A DNA stretch of 64,000 bases from UBA2705 sp963977105 (GCA_963977105.1 CAXBNI010000004.1:124001-188000); one strand, 5' to 3'. Numbered from the stretch's first letter, positions 43,260 through 52,578 are shown. Made by a program: numbers and translations. The notes: generated from the sequence alone by a model not told the origin.

Positions 43260-46200
43260 TTAATCACCTTTGCTCCACCAGCCTCTTTTCTTTTTCTTCG
43301 GCGCTTGATTCACTGTTTCGTGATCTTTATGCGCAATAGAAGAAGCGGCATCGTCATTTGATGGCGCAGTAGAGGCTGCTGCTTCTTTCTTTGCTGTAGA
43401 ATCAGTCGTTTCTTTTTTCTCAGCAGGAACTTGTGCCGTAGGTGCCTTCTCGTCCTTCGGTGTTTCCTGTTTTGCCTTTGCATCTACTGGGGCTTTTGCC
43501 TCGGTGCTTTCAGCATTCTTGGGCTTAACTGGACTTCTCGTACGACGCGGTTTTGGCGCGGCTTCTTTAGTGTCTTCAGTGGGTGAAGATACGTCAGCTG
43601 CGCTTGTGTCGGTAGAATCAGTCGTTTCACCTTCAGCTCTTTTGGTCGGGCGGCGTCTACGACGAGAAGGGCGTTTGTTTTCACCTTCATTGTCATCAGA
43701 TGGAGCAGCGTCGGTTTGAGGGGATTCACTCTGCTGCTGCTGCTGCTGCTGTAGCTTCGTTGTGGCGTCATCGTCAGTAGATGGATCACGATTGTCTTTA
43801 TCGTAATTATTGGGTCTGTTACGACCACGGCCACGGCTGTTGTTACGGCGTCCTCTAGGGCGTTTGTTTTCAGCTTCTTCTTCAGTGGCAGGAGCGGGCG
43901 TAGTAGAATCAGCCGTTTCTGCCTTCTCCGCCGTCTCAGGAACAACGACGCCATCAGATGATGCGCCAGTTTCAAGAAGTGGTGCGTCTTTCATTGGTTC
44001 AATCAAGTATTCTCTTGCGGGCATATTAGCATCAACATTGATAATACATTTAAAGCCGTAACGGGCTTCAATCTCTGCAAGCAGCGTACGCTTATTATTA
44101 AGGATATAGATTGCAACTTTGTTTGAAAGTGACAGCAATATACGGCCTGAACGTTTTAATGTGCCTTCTTCTTCTAACGCACGGAGCGCTTGAATGGCGG
44201 CAGCATCAACGGTGTGGACCGTACCTGTACCGTTACAATGCGTACATGGCTCATATTGTGCTTCAGCAAGGCTTGGGTTAAGGCGTTGACGTGATAATTC
44301 CATCAGGCCAAAGTTTGAAATGCGACCAACTTGGATACGGGCGCGGTCACCAGATAAAGCTTCGCGCATTTTGCGTTCAACTTTACTGTTGTTGCGGTAG
44401 TTTTCCATGTCGATGAAATCGATGACAACGAGCCCACCGAGATCACGCAGGCGCAGTTGACGAGCAACTTCTTCTGCGGCTTCAAGGTTTGTTTTTAACG
44501 CTGTCTCTTCAATATGACGTTCTTTGGTCGAGCGTCCTGAGTTTACATCAATCGAAACGAGAGCCTCTGTCGGATGAATAACCAAGGATCCGCCAGATTT
44601 AAGCTTAACCGTTGGTGTGCCAATTTCGTTAATTTGCCCTTCAATCTGGTAGCGCGTAAATAAGGGGATTTGCTCTTCTTTATATTCCTGAACACGCTTT
44701 GCATGTGAAGGAATAAGCATTTTCATGAAGTTCTTGGTCTCTTTATAACCTTCGGCGCCAGCAACAAGTACTTCTTCAATGTCGCGTGTGTAAATATCAC
44801 GGATTGAACGTTTAGTAAGGCTGCCTTCTTCGTAAATAAGCTCTGGTGCGGTTGAGCCCAAAGTTGTTTCACGAATTTTGTTCCATAGGCGAATAAGGTA
44901 ATCAAGGTCACGTTTTATTTCAGTCTTTGTACGCGATGTACCCGCAGTACGCATAATCACAGACATGCCATCTGGCACACTTAAGTCTGATAAAATTTCA
45001 CGCATACGTTTACGTTCGTTGTAATTGGCAATCTTACGGCTAACACCGCCAGCGCGCGGGCTGTTCGGCATAAGAACAGAATAACGACCAGGGAGAGATA
45101 AATATGTTGTTACCGCTGCGCCTTTATTTCCGCGCTCTTCTTTAGAGGCTTGAATAAGCATAATTTGGCCGCGTTTAATGACTTCCTGAATTTTATAGTG
45201 TTTCTTTAATGTTGGGCGTTTGACTTGATCGCCTTCAATGCCGTCGCCGCCAAGCGTTTCAACTTGACGAGAGCTTGATGGAGAGCGCTTACGGTTGCTG
45301 TTGTTGTTATTATTTTGACGTCCACCGCGGCCACGTGTGTTACGGCCTCTGTTACGGTTGTTGTTGTAGCGCCCACGGCTACCACCACGTCGGCTTTGCT
45401 GGCCTTCGCCTGCATCGCTATCACCTGAGTCTACGTTGCCGTTTACCTTTTGGTCGAGGACTTCATCAGGTATAGGCGCTGCTTCTTCTGGTGCAACGAC
45501 ATTACCGATATTGTCTTCGTTTACCTTTGGTGCAGCTTTTTTTGCTTCGGGTTTATTTCCGGTTTTTTCTTTAGTTTTGTCTTCAGCCTTTTTTCGGGGC
45601 TTTCTTTTTTTCTTGTCTGCATCTGTTTTTTCAACGATCTCGTCTTTTTTAGATGCTGCGGTCTTACGTGCAGGGCGGCGAGCTCTTCTTTTTGGCTTTT
45701 CTTCTTCGGTGCCCGTGTCTTCGCTGGTTTCTTTTTCTTCAGCGGCGCTTGCTACTGTTTCAACGCTATCAGCTTCTTTTGTCGCTTCAGCGGCGTCTTC
45801 CTTAGGCGCGTCCTGCGTTACAGGAGCAGCGTCTTTTGTTTTACGTGCAGGGCGACGGGCTCTTCTTTTTGGCTTTTCTTTTTCTTCAGCGATTTCGCTA
45901 TCTTCGTCAGGAAGCTCACGTGATGATTCGATTGTTGTCACCTCTTCAGGTGGCGTCTCGTCTTCGCTATCTTGGTTTTTTTCGGCGCTCTTGTTTTGAC
46001 CAAACTCAGCTTCGTCCTCAGCTTCTTCAGCTGCGCGACGTGCTTCCATTTCTTCGCGTTGTGCTTCGATTAGCGCTTCGCGGTCAGATACTGGAATTCT
46101 GAAATAATCTGGGTGAATTTCTGAGAAGGGAAGGAAGCCATGACGGTTACCGCCATAATTTACAAAACAAGCTTGTAGTGAAGGCTCTACGCGGGTGACT

Positions 46201-46337
46201 TTTGCAAGAAAAATGTTTCCTTTCAAAGGTTTACGGTATGCGCTTTCATAGTCAAATTCTTCTAGACGGTTTCCATCAACAACTGCAACGCGTGTTTCTT
46301 CTGCGTGTGTTGCATCGATTAGCATTCTTTTTGCCAT
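43260..46337 (-). CDS. rne: Ribonuclease E
   Basis: This endoribonuclease of about 1025 aa organises mRNA decay and rRNA processing. The N-terminal catalytic half begins MAKRMLIDATH. The S1 domain is split by a large charged insertion (about residues 90-370) in which EEKPKRRARRPARKT occurs twice. The core resumes near 400 with LPGRYSVLMPNS, then SIDVNSGRST and VVIDFIDM (catalytic acid residues), and the zinc-link cysteines in CTHCNGTGTV (about 697). The C-terminal scaffold from about 800 is disordered, with basic RNA-binding patches and a poly-Q run near 864. The ATG at 46337 has GGAG 8 nt upstream. Such insertions are known in alphaproteobacterial RNase E. Confidence 0.95.
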   Translation of the reverse strand: MAKRMLIDATHAEETRVAVVDGNRLEEFDYESAYRKPLKGNIFLAKVTRVEPSLQACFVNYGGNRHGFLPFSEIHPDYFRIPVSDREALIEAQREEMEARRAAEEAEDEAEFGQNKSAEKNQDSEDETPPEEVTTIESSRELPDEDSEIAEEKEKPKRRARRPARKTKDAAPVTQDAPKEDAAEATKEADSVETVASAAEEKETSEDTGTEEEKPKRRARRPARKTAASKKDEIVEKTDADKKKRKPRKKAEDKTKEKTGNKPEAKKAAPKVNEDNIGNVVAPEEAAPIPDEVLDQKVNGNVDSGDSDAGEGQQSRRGGSRGRYNNNRNRGRNTRGRGGRQNNNNNSNRKRSPSSSRQVETLGGDGIEGDQVKRPTLKKHYKIQEVIKRGQIMLIQASKEERGNKGAAVTTYLSLPGRYSVLMPNSPRAGGVSRKIANYNERKRMREILSDLSVPDGMSVIMRTAGTSRTKTEIKRDLDYLIRLWNKIRETTLGSTAPELIYEEGSLTKRSIRDIYTRDIEEVLVAGAEGYKETKNFMKMLIPSHAKRVQEYKEEQIPLFTRYQIEGQINEIGTPTVKLKSGGSLVIHPTEALVSIDVNSGRSTKERHIEETALKTNLEAAEEVARQLRLRDLGGLVVIDFIDMENYRNNSKVERKMREALSGDRARIQVGRISNFGLMELSRQRLNPSLAEAQYEPCTHCNGTGTVHTVDAAAIQALRALEEEGTLKRSGRILLSLSNKVAIYILNNKRTLLAEIEARYGFKCIINVDANMPAREYLIEPMKDAPLLETGASSDGVVVPETAEKAETADSTTPAPATEEEAENKRPRGRRNNSRGRGRNRPNNYDKDNRDPSTDDDATTKLQQQQQQQSESPQTDAAPSDDNEGENKRPSRRRRRPTKRAEGETTDSTDTSAADVSSPTEDTKEAAPKPRRTRSPVKPKNAESTEAKAPVDAKAKQETPKDEKAPTAQVPAEKKETTDSTAKKEAAASTAPSNDDAASSIAHKDHETVNQAPKKKKRGWWSKGD

Positions 46338-46839
46338 GTGTATTACTCCTGCGTGCAAGCAGACTCGACCTGATAGTGACGGATTGGCAGGTTTGCCGCT
46401 TGCCGCGATAAAAAACTATTAAACAGACGTTTTGCAGGGAATATAAAATGCACGTAGCATATAACGAATACGGCGAATGTTATCGCGGTATTGTTCTGGG
46501 CGGTGTTTTATTCAATTGAATTAATGGGGCCACAGTTTTCATTATAACTTACGAATTCTTTATATCTCTGTTTTTCAAAACGTTTTTCACTTTCTGCGGC
46601 TAGCGAAACCTTAATTAATACTAGCGTTTATGAATTTTGCTCATTAAATTTACCTAAATCTTTGAACAAATTCTGTTTTTCAACTTTATCAAACGCTTTT
46701 TACTTTGAGTAAATGCTAAAACCACAGAGTGTCACTACACGAGAACAATACACAGAGATTCAGTTTTGCACAACGAAATTTTTAGTAAATTGAAAAAATT
46801 CTTTTCGCGAAATTGATGGTTAGATGTATATTTATAGCT
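46338..46839. other. Long rne/amiC intergenic region
   Basis: About 500 nt separate the divergent rne and amiC starts. Part is likely the 5' untranslated region of rne, which in other bacteria is long and autoregulated by RNase E. I see no gene in it. A one-mismatch CtrA-like site (TTAA-N7-TAAA) lies at 46644-46658. Confidence 0.6.
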
Positions 46840-48096
46840 ATGAAGCGTTTATTTACCAGATCTCAGCCACATTCACCTGCTTTTATGACGATATTTCAAT
46901 GCGTTGTATTCGCAGTGTTTTTTTTGTTTTTCACGACAAGTGATTCTTATGGGGCGCATATACAGAAGATTCGCTTAGGAGATCACCCCGATAAAACACG
47001 GCTAGTTATCGAGCTTTCAGAGAAACTGGATTATAACACTTTTGTTTTACCGTCGCCTGATCGTTTGGTTGTTGATTTTAAAGGTCGCAATTTAAGCTGT
47101 GCGCCTTTGGAAAATATAGATGGCGCTTTGATAAGGTTCGCGCGTAATAGCGGTGATGCGCAAACTCTGCGCTTAGTGTTTGACGCAAAGAAACCGATTG
47201 AAATTAAGGCGAGCTTCTTTTTGCCTGCAAGTGGAGGTAAGCCGAACCGTTTAGTTGTTGATGTTGTGGGTGGTAAGTCTAAGCCGTCTATGCAGTATAC
47301 GGATAAAGCGACACATCGTGCATCTGCAATCGCGCCGCCGATGCGAAATAATACTGATGCCTCTGTGCCGCGTAGCGCCCCAATACGCCCGATAGTCGCC
47401 CGCAAGCACGTCGTTGTTCTTGATGCGGGGCATGGCGGCAAAGACCCAGGCGCAGTGGGCGCTGGAAAGCTTTATGAGAAGAATGTTGTGCTCTCAACAG
47501 TTAAAGTCCTTAAGAAACTATTAGATGCCAGCGGCCATTATGATGTGTATCTAACGCGCAGTGATGACCGATACATACGATTATATGACCGCGTTAAAAT
47601 TGCGCGCAAACATAATGCGGACCTTTTTATGTCTGTACATGCAGACTCTGTTGAAAAACACAGTGTTCGCGGTGCCTCTGTTTACACCTTGTCCGAAAAA
47701 GCCTCAGATTCACAGACGGCACGCCTAGCTGCGCGCGAAAATAAATCGGACGTTATTGCTGGCGTTGATTTGTCTGAAGAAGGCCAGGACGTTGCTGCAA
47801 TTCTGATTGATCTGGCGCTGCGTGATACAAAAAATCAGTCAACTTTTTTGGCTAATCAGCTGATCGAATCTTTTCGGGCGTATAATATTGGCACTTTACG
47901 CACACCGGTGCATTCCGCAGGCTTCGCTGTTTTAAAGGCACCTGACATCCCTTCTGTTCTTGTCGAGATTGGGTTTATGTCGAACCGTTCAGAGGCAAGG
48001 CTTTTGAACACGAGGGATCATCAAGAGAAAATAGCACGTGCATTAAAAAGAAGTATTGATTCGTATTTCTCGAAACAGACACATTACACAGACTAA
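46840..48096 (+). CDS. amiC: N-acetylmuramoyl-L-alanine amidase
   Basis: This periplasmic zinc enzyme of about 418 aa cleaves septal peptidoglycan at the MurNAc-peptide bond. A hydrophobic signal (VVFAVFFLFF) ends near SYGA. An AMIN domain (HPDKTRLVIELSEKLDYNTFVL, about 50-130) targets it to the septum. The Amidase_3 domain has the zinc ligand in LDAGHGGKDPGAVG, the Glu in KLYEKNVVL, the His in SVHADS, and the catalytic Glu in VLVEIGFMSN. The start is uncertain (ATG 46816, 46840 or 46885). It follows rne divergently, a common class arrangement, but the mrcA gene often downstream is absent. Confidence 0.93.
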   Translation: MKRLFTRSQPHSPAFMTIFQCVVFAVFFLFFTTSDSYGAHIQKIRLGDHPDKTRLVIELSEKLDYNTFVLPSPDRLVVDFKGRNLSCAPLENIDGALIRFARNSGDAQTLRLVFDAKKPIEIKASFFLPASGGKPNRLVVDVVGGKSKPSMQYTDKATHRASAIAPPMRNNTDASVPRSAPIRPIVARKHVVVLDAGHGGKDPGAVGAGKLYEKNVVLSTVKVLKKLLDASGHYDVYLTRSDDRYIRLYDRVKIARKHNADLFMSVHADSVEKHSVRGASVYTLSEKASDSQTARLAARENKSDVIAGVDLSEEGQDVAAILIDLALRDTKNQSTFLANQLIESFRAYNIGTLRTPVHSAGFAVLKAPDIPSVLVEIGFMSNRSEARLLNTRDHQEKIARALKRSIDSYFSKQTHYTD

Positions 48097-48299
48097 ATTC
48101 AAGTATGCGGCCTTTTCATAAAGCATCTTCGCAAGGCGCGTTTCGTCTATATTACGGTTTTTTCTACATTTTTTTGTTAATTGTTCAAAAACCTCTGTGC
48201 AAAATTATTTTTTACGTGTATAACCATACTCAAGTTTCGCTCCGTTGGTGCGGAGCATTGTTCTTTTACTTAAAGCTCATAAATATGAGGGTATTCATA

Positions 48300-48509
48300 A
48301 TGAAAAAAATTCTTTCACTCGTTTTTGTTGCAGGTGCACTAATGACTACTGCTGCTTGTTCTTCTGATGGCAACAAAGGTATGTACAGCAACGATAGCGC
48401 TGCGCCATATGCTTCTGAGCGTACAGCTGGTGCTAAGCAAGAAAATACTGTAATGAAGGCAGAAGTTAAAACTGCTGAACCAGTATTCGAAAGCCGTCTT
48501 ATCAAATAA
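48300..48509 (+). CDS. Small lipoprotein, 69 aa
   Basis: Signal peptide MKKILSLVFVAGALMTTAAC ends in a lipobox (TTAAC), followed by a short polar mature part of about 50 residues. I recognise no family. GAGGG lies 8 nt upstream of the ATG at 48300, whereas a longer upstream frame has no support. A strong terminator follows. The size and layout suggest an abundant envelope lipoprotein, by inference only. Confidence 0.78.
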   Translation: MKKILSLVFVAGALMTTAACSSDGNKGMYSNDSAAPYASERTAGAKQENTVMKAEVKTAEPVFESRLIK

Positions 48510-48526
48510 GTCAGTTTTTATAGTTT

Positions 48527-48560
48527 TTAAAAGCCTCCCTTTATTGGGGGGCTTTTTTTT
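48527..48560 (+). terminator. Strong terminator after the small lipoprotein
   Basis: A stem AAAGCCTCCC / GGGGGGCTTT (one G-T pair) with a 6-nt loop ends in T8. Confidence 0.9.
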
Positions 48561-48608
48561 GCTTATTTTTTGTGATTTCTAGCTATTGGTGCTTAGCGCT
48601 GAGGTATC

Positions 48609-49004
48609 TTATTTTTGGGTCGTGATAAATTTTGCAAAATCAGTTTCGTTTGATTTTGGGATATGCACAGGGATGGTTTGCGCCCCTTTATCACATAGCG
48701 TTAAAAAAACCGCGCGTCCTGCGCCGATCTCTATATTTTCCATTAGGCCGATACCTAAAATGGGGGTTTGCAAGGTTTTGCCGGCCGACAGGTCTTTCTC
48801 GACCTCTTCGCGTTTTGCTTTTTCACTTTCATTTAAGGCCGCCAATGGCTTGACTGCGCCGTCGGCTTTTAGCCATTCAAAACTAAAAACAGATTCTTTC
48901 CAGCTTTTGAGCACGGCAGCAGCGTCAACATGCACATTCAAATACTTGTCTTCTTTACCTTGGATAATTGTGTTATCCATGAATTTAAAGTCTTGTTTCG
49001 GCAT
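48609..49004 (-). CDS. Hypothetical protein, 131 aa
   Basis: I do not recognise this soluble protein. It has a glycine-containing central strand region (TPILGIGLMENIEIGAGRAVFL) and charged helices. GTGAGG lies just upstream of the ATG. It is convergent with the lipoprotein gene and divergent from the zf-CHCC gene. Confidence 0.7.
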   Translation of the reverse strand: MPKQDFKFMDNTIIQGKEDKYLNVHVDAAAVLKSWKESVFSFEWLKADGAVKPLAALNESEKAKREEVEKDLSAGKTLQTPILGIGLMENIEIGAGRAVFLTLCDKGAQTIPVHIPKSNETDFAKFITTQK

Positions 49005-49093
49005 TGTACCTCACAAATAAAACGCTTTACCTTCTTCCTTTATATAAATAAAATACGAAGAAATAGTAAATATTCACAGATTCTGGACATAAC

Positions 49094-49288
49094 ATGACGC
49101 AAAAATCAGTAAAACCAAATTATAAAAAACCAGAAACTATTAAGGTTGCAGCGCAAAGCGATAGCGTGAGCTGCGATGGTGGCGGTGGCCCTTTAGGTCA
49201 CCCGCTAGTATATTACAGTTTTGAAAAACAAAACAGCGTTGAATGCGGTTATTGTGACCGTCTCTTTGTGAAGGCAGCGGCTAAATAA
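49094..49288 (+). CDS. zf-CHCC (NDUFS6-like) zinc-finger protein
   Basis: This 64-aa protein has the pattern C27-x8-H36-x14-C51-x2-C54 in VSCDGGGGPLGHPLVYYSF and VECGYCDRLF. This matches the zf-CHCC domain of mitochondrial complex I subunit NDUFS6. In Alphaproteobacteria it is a small conserved protein likely linked to complex I. It is preceded by a short gap with no strong ribosome binding site. Confidence 0.88.
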   Translation: MTQKSVKPNYKKPETIKVAAQSDSVSCDGGGGPLGHPLVYYSFEKQNSVECGYCDRLFVKAAAK

Positions 49289-49376
49289 GGGGCCGCGGCC
49301 GTTTTAAAGCGCTGCAATTTGCAAAGTATTTACTTTTCTGTCACATAATATATATAAATAACAGGCATGAATAATG

Positions 49377-49432
49377 ACCAGTGCTTTATAAAAGGCTGGT
49401 TGCTATGCTTTTAAACTCGCTCATTTGAGGAG
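49377..49432 (+). promoter_or_regulatory. Possible RNA thermometer before hsp20
   Basis: The 5' leader has a hairpin ACCAG (49377-49381) / CTGGT (49396-49400), then TTGCT (49400-49404), and a U-rich stretch before the Shine-Dalgarno GAGGAG at 49427-49432. A short CTC / GAG pairing can mask that site. This resembles ROSE-type leaders of small heat-shock genes in Alphaproteobacteria, though I cannot fold it. Confidence 0.35.
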
Positions 49433-49439
49433 ACGCACT

Positions 49440-49919
49440 ATGACACGCTTATCTATATTTGATAGCCCATTGTTCTTAGGTTTTGATCACTTTGAACGCA
49501 CTTTTGATCAATTGAAAAAATCTGCCAATGAAGGCTACCCCCCATATAACATTGAACAAACAGGGCCGAACAGCCTGCGCATCACGCTTGCTGTCGCTGG
49601 TTTTACCATGGACGACCTTGATGTTAGCATTGATCAAAATCAATTGGTTATTCGTGGCCGGACGGCTGAGGATGATGAGGAGCGCGTTTTCTTGCATCGT
49701 GGCATTGCCGCGCGCCAATTCCAAAAAAGTTTTGTTTTGGCCGATGGTATTGAAATTCTGGGCGCTAGCCTTGATAGCGGCTTGCTTCACGTTGAAATGG
49801 AGCAGATTGTCCCTGAATCAAAAGTAAAGAATATTAAAATTACTAATGGCGGCACGGGCAAAAAGTCTTTAATCGACAACACAATTGATGTAGAATCAAA
49901 TAGACCTAAAAAATCATAG
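49440..49919 (+). CDS. Small heat-shock protein Hsp20
   Basis: This 159-aa alpha-crystallin family chaperone is of the IbpA/HspH type. AVAGFTMDDLDVSIDQNQLVIRG is the start of the alpha-crystallin domain. FLHRGIAARQFQKSFVLADGIE and GLLHVEM continue it, and the C-terminal tail is variable. It should bind denaturing proteins and prevent aggregation. The start at 49440 has GAGGAG 7 nt upstream. A DUF1150 gene follows, as in many members of the class. Confidence 0.92.
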   Translation: MTRLSIFDSPLFLGFDHFERTFDQLKKSANEGYPPYNIEQTGPNSLRITLAVAGFTMDDLDVSIDQNQLVIRGRTAEDDEERVFLHRGIAARQFQKSFVLADGIEILGASLDSGLLHVEMEQIVPESKVKNIKITNGGTGKKSLIDNTIDVESNRPKKS

Positions 49920-50004
49920 GTCAGCCCTTCCCAGATTCGCCTTTCGTTTTATATTGATGTTATATGCTGTGCTTTACAGGGTAATTAGATAAAATTTTAT
50001 TTAA

Positions 50005-50019
50005 TTAACGAGTGCTTAA
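50005..50019. promoter_or_regulatory. CtrA-box-like motif upstream of the DUF1150 gene
   Basis: A perfect TTAA-N7-TTAA lies 73 nt before the GTG start of the DUF1150 gene. It is in an AT-rich gap, so chance is possible. Confidence 0.4.
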
Positions 50020-50092
50020 TACAATTATAGCATTATCATATATAAGAAGGTTCTAAATCTATATTTACGCGTAACACTTTAGGAGTCCTGCC

Positions 50093-50323
50093 GTGCTAGA
50101 TCGAAGCTCAAAAACAGAAAAATCTATCCGTAACTTATCATCAAAAGACTTTTTAAATTTTGGGATGCATTCGGTTGCGTATTTAAAGGAAATCGAAGTT
50201 GAGGGCCGCATTGCCGTGGCAATTTGCGCCGCTGATGGTACCCCGATTATGGTGGAGCATGACATGAATGCCGCCGCAGTCTGTGCGCGCCATAATGACC
50301 TAGAGCCTGTGCATTTGAATTAA
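50093..50323 (+). CDS. DUF1150 family protein
   Basis: This 76-aa protein of the alphaproteobacterial DUF1150 family is usually encoded beside hsp20. The visible core is LSSKDFLNFGMHSVAYLKEI, then VAICAADGTPIMV and a tail with ARHNDLEPVHLN. The function is unknown. The GTG start at 50093 is supported by AGGAG 7 nt upstream. A 173-nt gap with a CtrA-like box separates it from hsp20, so it may have its own promoter. Confidence 0.88.
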   Translation: MLDRSSKTEKSIRNLSSKDFLNFGMHSVAYLKEIEVEGRIAVAICAADGTPIMVEHDMNAAAVCARHNDLEPVHLN

Positions 50324-50362
50324 TCGACGCAATATACATTTGCCATTAATCTATATCGAAGA

Positions 50363-50397
50363 AAAAAGCCCAAACAATTTGTCTGGGCTTTATTTTT
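50363..50397. terminator. Bidirectional terminator
   Basis: The stem AAGCCCA / TGGGCTT has A6 before and a T-rich run after. It lies between the DUF1150 gene and the convergent acyl-CoA dehydrogenase gene. Confidence 0.8.
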
Positions 50398-50435
50398 TGT
50401 CTTTATAGTGCCGCGGCAGTTGCTGCAGTTGCGGC

Positions 50436-52244
50436 CTAAAAGGCCTCTGCGTCCATTGCCATTAATGTGTCGGCGCCCGCTAAAATTACTTTGAAGCGAG
50501 CATCGGCATCAGGCAGCATTTTTGCAAAAAAGAAATGCGCGGTTTTGATTTTGTTTTGGTAAAAATCCTTGTTGCTGACCGTATCATTATCAAGCTTTTC
50601 CAATGCTGTTTTGGCCATTTGTGCCCACATATAGCCCATTGCGACGAGGGCGAACTGGCGCAAATAATCGCTTGCGGCCGCGCCTGCTTCTAATGGGTTT
50701 TTCATACCTTTTTGTGCGATGATCGTGGTACTCTGCTGCAACTTCATAAATGATTTGGCAAGCGGAAAGACGCATTCACTTAATGCGGGATTGGCCTGAT
50801 TTTGCTCTATGAAGTGACTAACAGGGTGGAAAAAGCTACGCAGTAACCGCCCCATGTTTTGTGGCATTTTACGCCCGACAAGGTCGAGGGCTTGAATACC
50901 GTTTGTGCCTTCATAAATTTGTGCAATCCGTGCGTCACGGACATATTGTTCGACGCCGTATTCCCAAATGTAACCATGACCGCCATGAACCTGTACGGCA
51001 TTATTGGCAATTTCGCTGCCCATATCGGTTTGGTAAGCTTTGATAATCGGGGTTAGTAAAGCGACGAGGTCATCGGCCTTGCGGCGCTCATTTGCATCGG
51101 GGTGTTTTTCTGCGCGGTCTAGCATTGTGCCGACCCATAGCGATAAGGCGCGTGCGCCTTCACAAAATGCTTTGCCGGTCATTAACATGCGGCGCACATC
51201 TGGGTGAACGATAATGGGGTCCGCAGGTTTTTCAGGCGCTTTGACGCCATCCAGCGCGCGCATCTGTAGGCGGTCTTTCGCGTAGGCAACCGCATTTTGT
51301 TGCGCGACTTCGGCGATGCCTAGGCCCTGCATACCAACGCCGAGCCGCGCGGTATTCATCATGGTAAACATCGCTTTTAGGCCTTTATTGGCTTCACCGA
51401 CTAGCCAGCCTTGCGAAGAATCAAAATTCATCACGCATGTCGATGAGGCTTTAATGCCCATTTTATGTTCGATTGACCCGCAGGTCACGTGGTTATCTGC
51501 GCCGACAATAAAGTCGCCATTTTCTTCCTGTGGTAGGAATTTAGGCACGACAAATAAAGATATACCCTGCACACCTTCAGGCGCACCGGGTAGGCGTGCA
51601 AGAACAAGGTGGACAATGTTCTCGGCAAGGTCATGTTCACCCGCTGAGATGAATATTTTCGTGCCTGTAATGGCGTAAGAGCCATCATTGGCGTCATGGT
51701 CCTCAGCTTTGGTGCGGACAAGGCCTAAATCGGTACCACAATGCGGCTCTGTTAAGCACATTGTGCCGGACCATGTGCCTGCAATAAGTTTGGGCAGATA
51801 TAAGTCTTTTTGTTCAATCGCGCCGTGTAGGTGTATGGCATCATAACAGCCTTGCGATAGTCCTGGATACATACCAAATGACATGTTTGAGGAACATATA
51901 AGCTCCTGCATTGCACAATTTACAAAGGCAGGCATATTCATGCCGCCATATTCAGCAGCAGAAGAGAGCCCGCACCAGCCGCCTTCGGTGAAAGCTTGGT
52001 AAGCTTCTTTGAAACCTTTGGGCGTTGTAACTGCGCCGTTATCAAATTGACAGCCTTCCCCATCACCGCTTTGGTTAATGGGGAAGAGAATATCTTCACA
52101 AATTTTCGCGCCTTCTTCTAAAATTTGCATGACGAGGTCTGGCGTCGCGTCTTCATAAGTAGGGAGGGTGGCCATTTCTTCTGCGTGAAGCAGCTCATAG
52201 AGGACAAAACGAATATCATCAATCGGCGCTTTGTAAACGGGCAT
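50436..52244 (-). CDS. Acyl-CoA dehydrogenase (FadE5/DmdC-like, C-terminal extension)
   Basis: This 602-aa flavoenzyme introduces a double bond into acyl-CoA. An N-terminal extension (YKAPIDDIRFVLYELL) precedes the dehydrogenase core with MCLTEPHCGTDLG and VQGISLFVVPKF. The catalytic-region glutamate is in QIYEGTNGIQALDLVGRK. A C-terminal extension domain is typical of the 600-aa branch that includes DmdC (methylmercaptopropionyl-CoA dehydrogenase). Substrate cannot be told. AAGGAT lies upstream. It stands alone with no other beta-oxidation gene beside it. Confidence 0.92.
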   Translation of the reverse strand: MPVYKAPIDDIRFVLYELLHAEEMATLPTYEDATPDLVMQILEEGAKICEDILFPINQSGDGEGCQFDNGAVTTPKGFKEAYQAFTEGGWCGLSSAAEYGGMNMPAFVNCAMQELICSSNMSFGMYPGLSQGCYDAIHLHGAIEQKDLYLPKLIAGTWSGTMCLTEPHCGTDLGLVRTKAEDHDANDGSYAITGTKIFISAGEHDLAENIVHLVLARLPGAPEGVQGISLFVVPKFLPQEENGDFIVGADNHVTCGSIEHKMGIKASSTCVMNFDSSQGWLVGEANKGLKAMFTMMNTARLGVGMQGLGIAEVAQQNAVAYAKDRLQMRALDGVKAPEKPADPIIVHPDVRRMLMTGKAFCEGARALSLWVGTMLDRAEKHPDANERRKADDLVALLTPIIKAYQTDMGSEIANNAVQVHGGHGYIWEYGVEQYVRDARIAQIYEGTNGIQALDLVGRKMPQNMGRLLRSFFHPVSHFIEQNQANPALSECVFPLAKSFMKLQQSTTIIAQKGMKNPLEAGAAASDYLRQFALVAMGYMWAQMAKTALEKLDNDTVSNKDFYQNKIKTAHFFFAKMLPDADARFKVILAGADTLMAMDAEAF

Positions 52245-52578
52245 GTGCGGAATCCTTATATGAACTGTAAAATTTTCTTAATAATATCAGATACTAAAAT
52301 AACATTGTCTTACTAATAATCGTTTAACAGTATAGCTGATTCTTACTATTATTGTAGAAGATATAGATGATATATTTTGAGGGCTTGTAAACACGGGCTT
52401 CACAGGGTTTCGTCCTATGGTAGAGTCGTGCTTGTTTGTCCTCCGTTTTTGTGGTAGTATAGGGATAATTACAAAAATATTAGACTATAAAAATAGCGGT
52501 ATATGGGTGTTTAAATGGCGTCTTAGATTAAAGGCGCTAGGGTTTTGTTATTAACCTTTTAAAACACAGGGATGTTCA
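52245..52578. other. Intergenic region, no clear gene
   Basis: This 334-nt AT-rich gap lies upstream of the acyl-CoA dehydrogenase and of a 41-codon ORF. It should hold promoters for both. I see no RNA gene. Confidence 0.5.

Noticed and set aside
45911..45925. CACGTG-containing sequence in rne resembling a parS core
   Set aside because: Only the central CACGTG matches. The flanking TGTTT and AAACA arms are missing.
45436..45999. Plus-strand frames rich in Phe, Ser and Leu
   Set aside because: They are antisense to the Lys/Glu-rich insertion of rne, which reads as Phe/Ser on the other strand.
46644..46658. TTAA-N7-TAAA in the rne/amiC gap
   Set aside because: One mismatch to the CtrA box in AT-rich DNA. 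Such near matches are frequent in this window.
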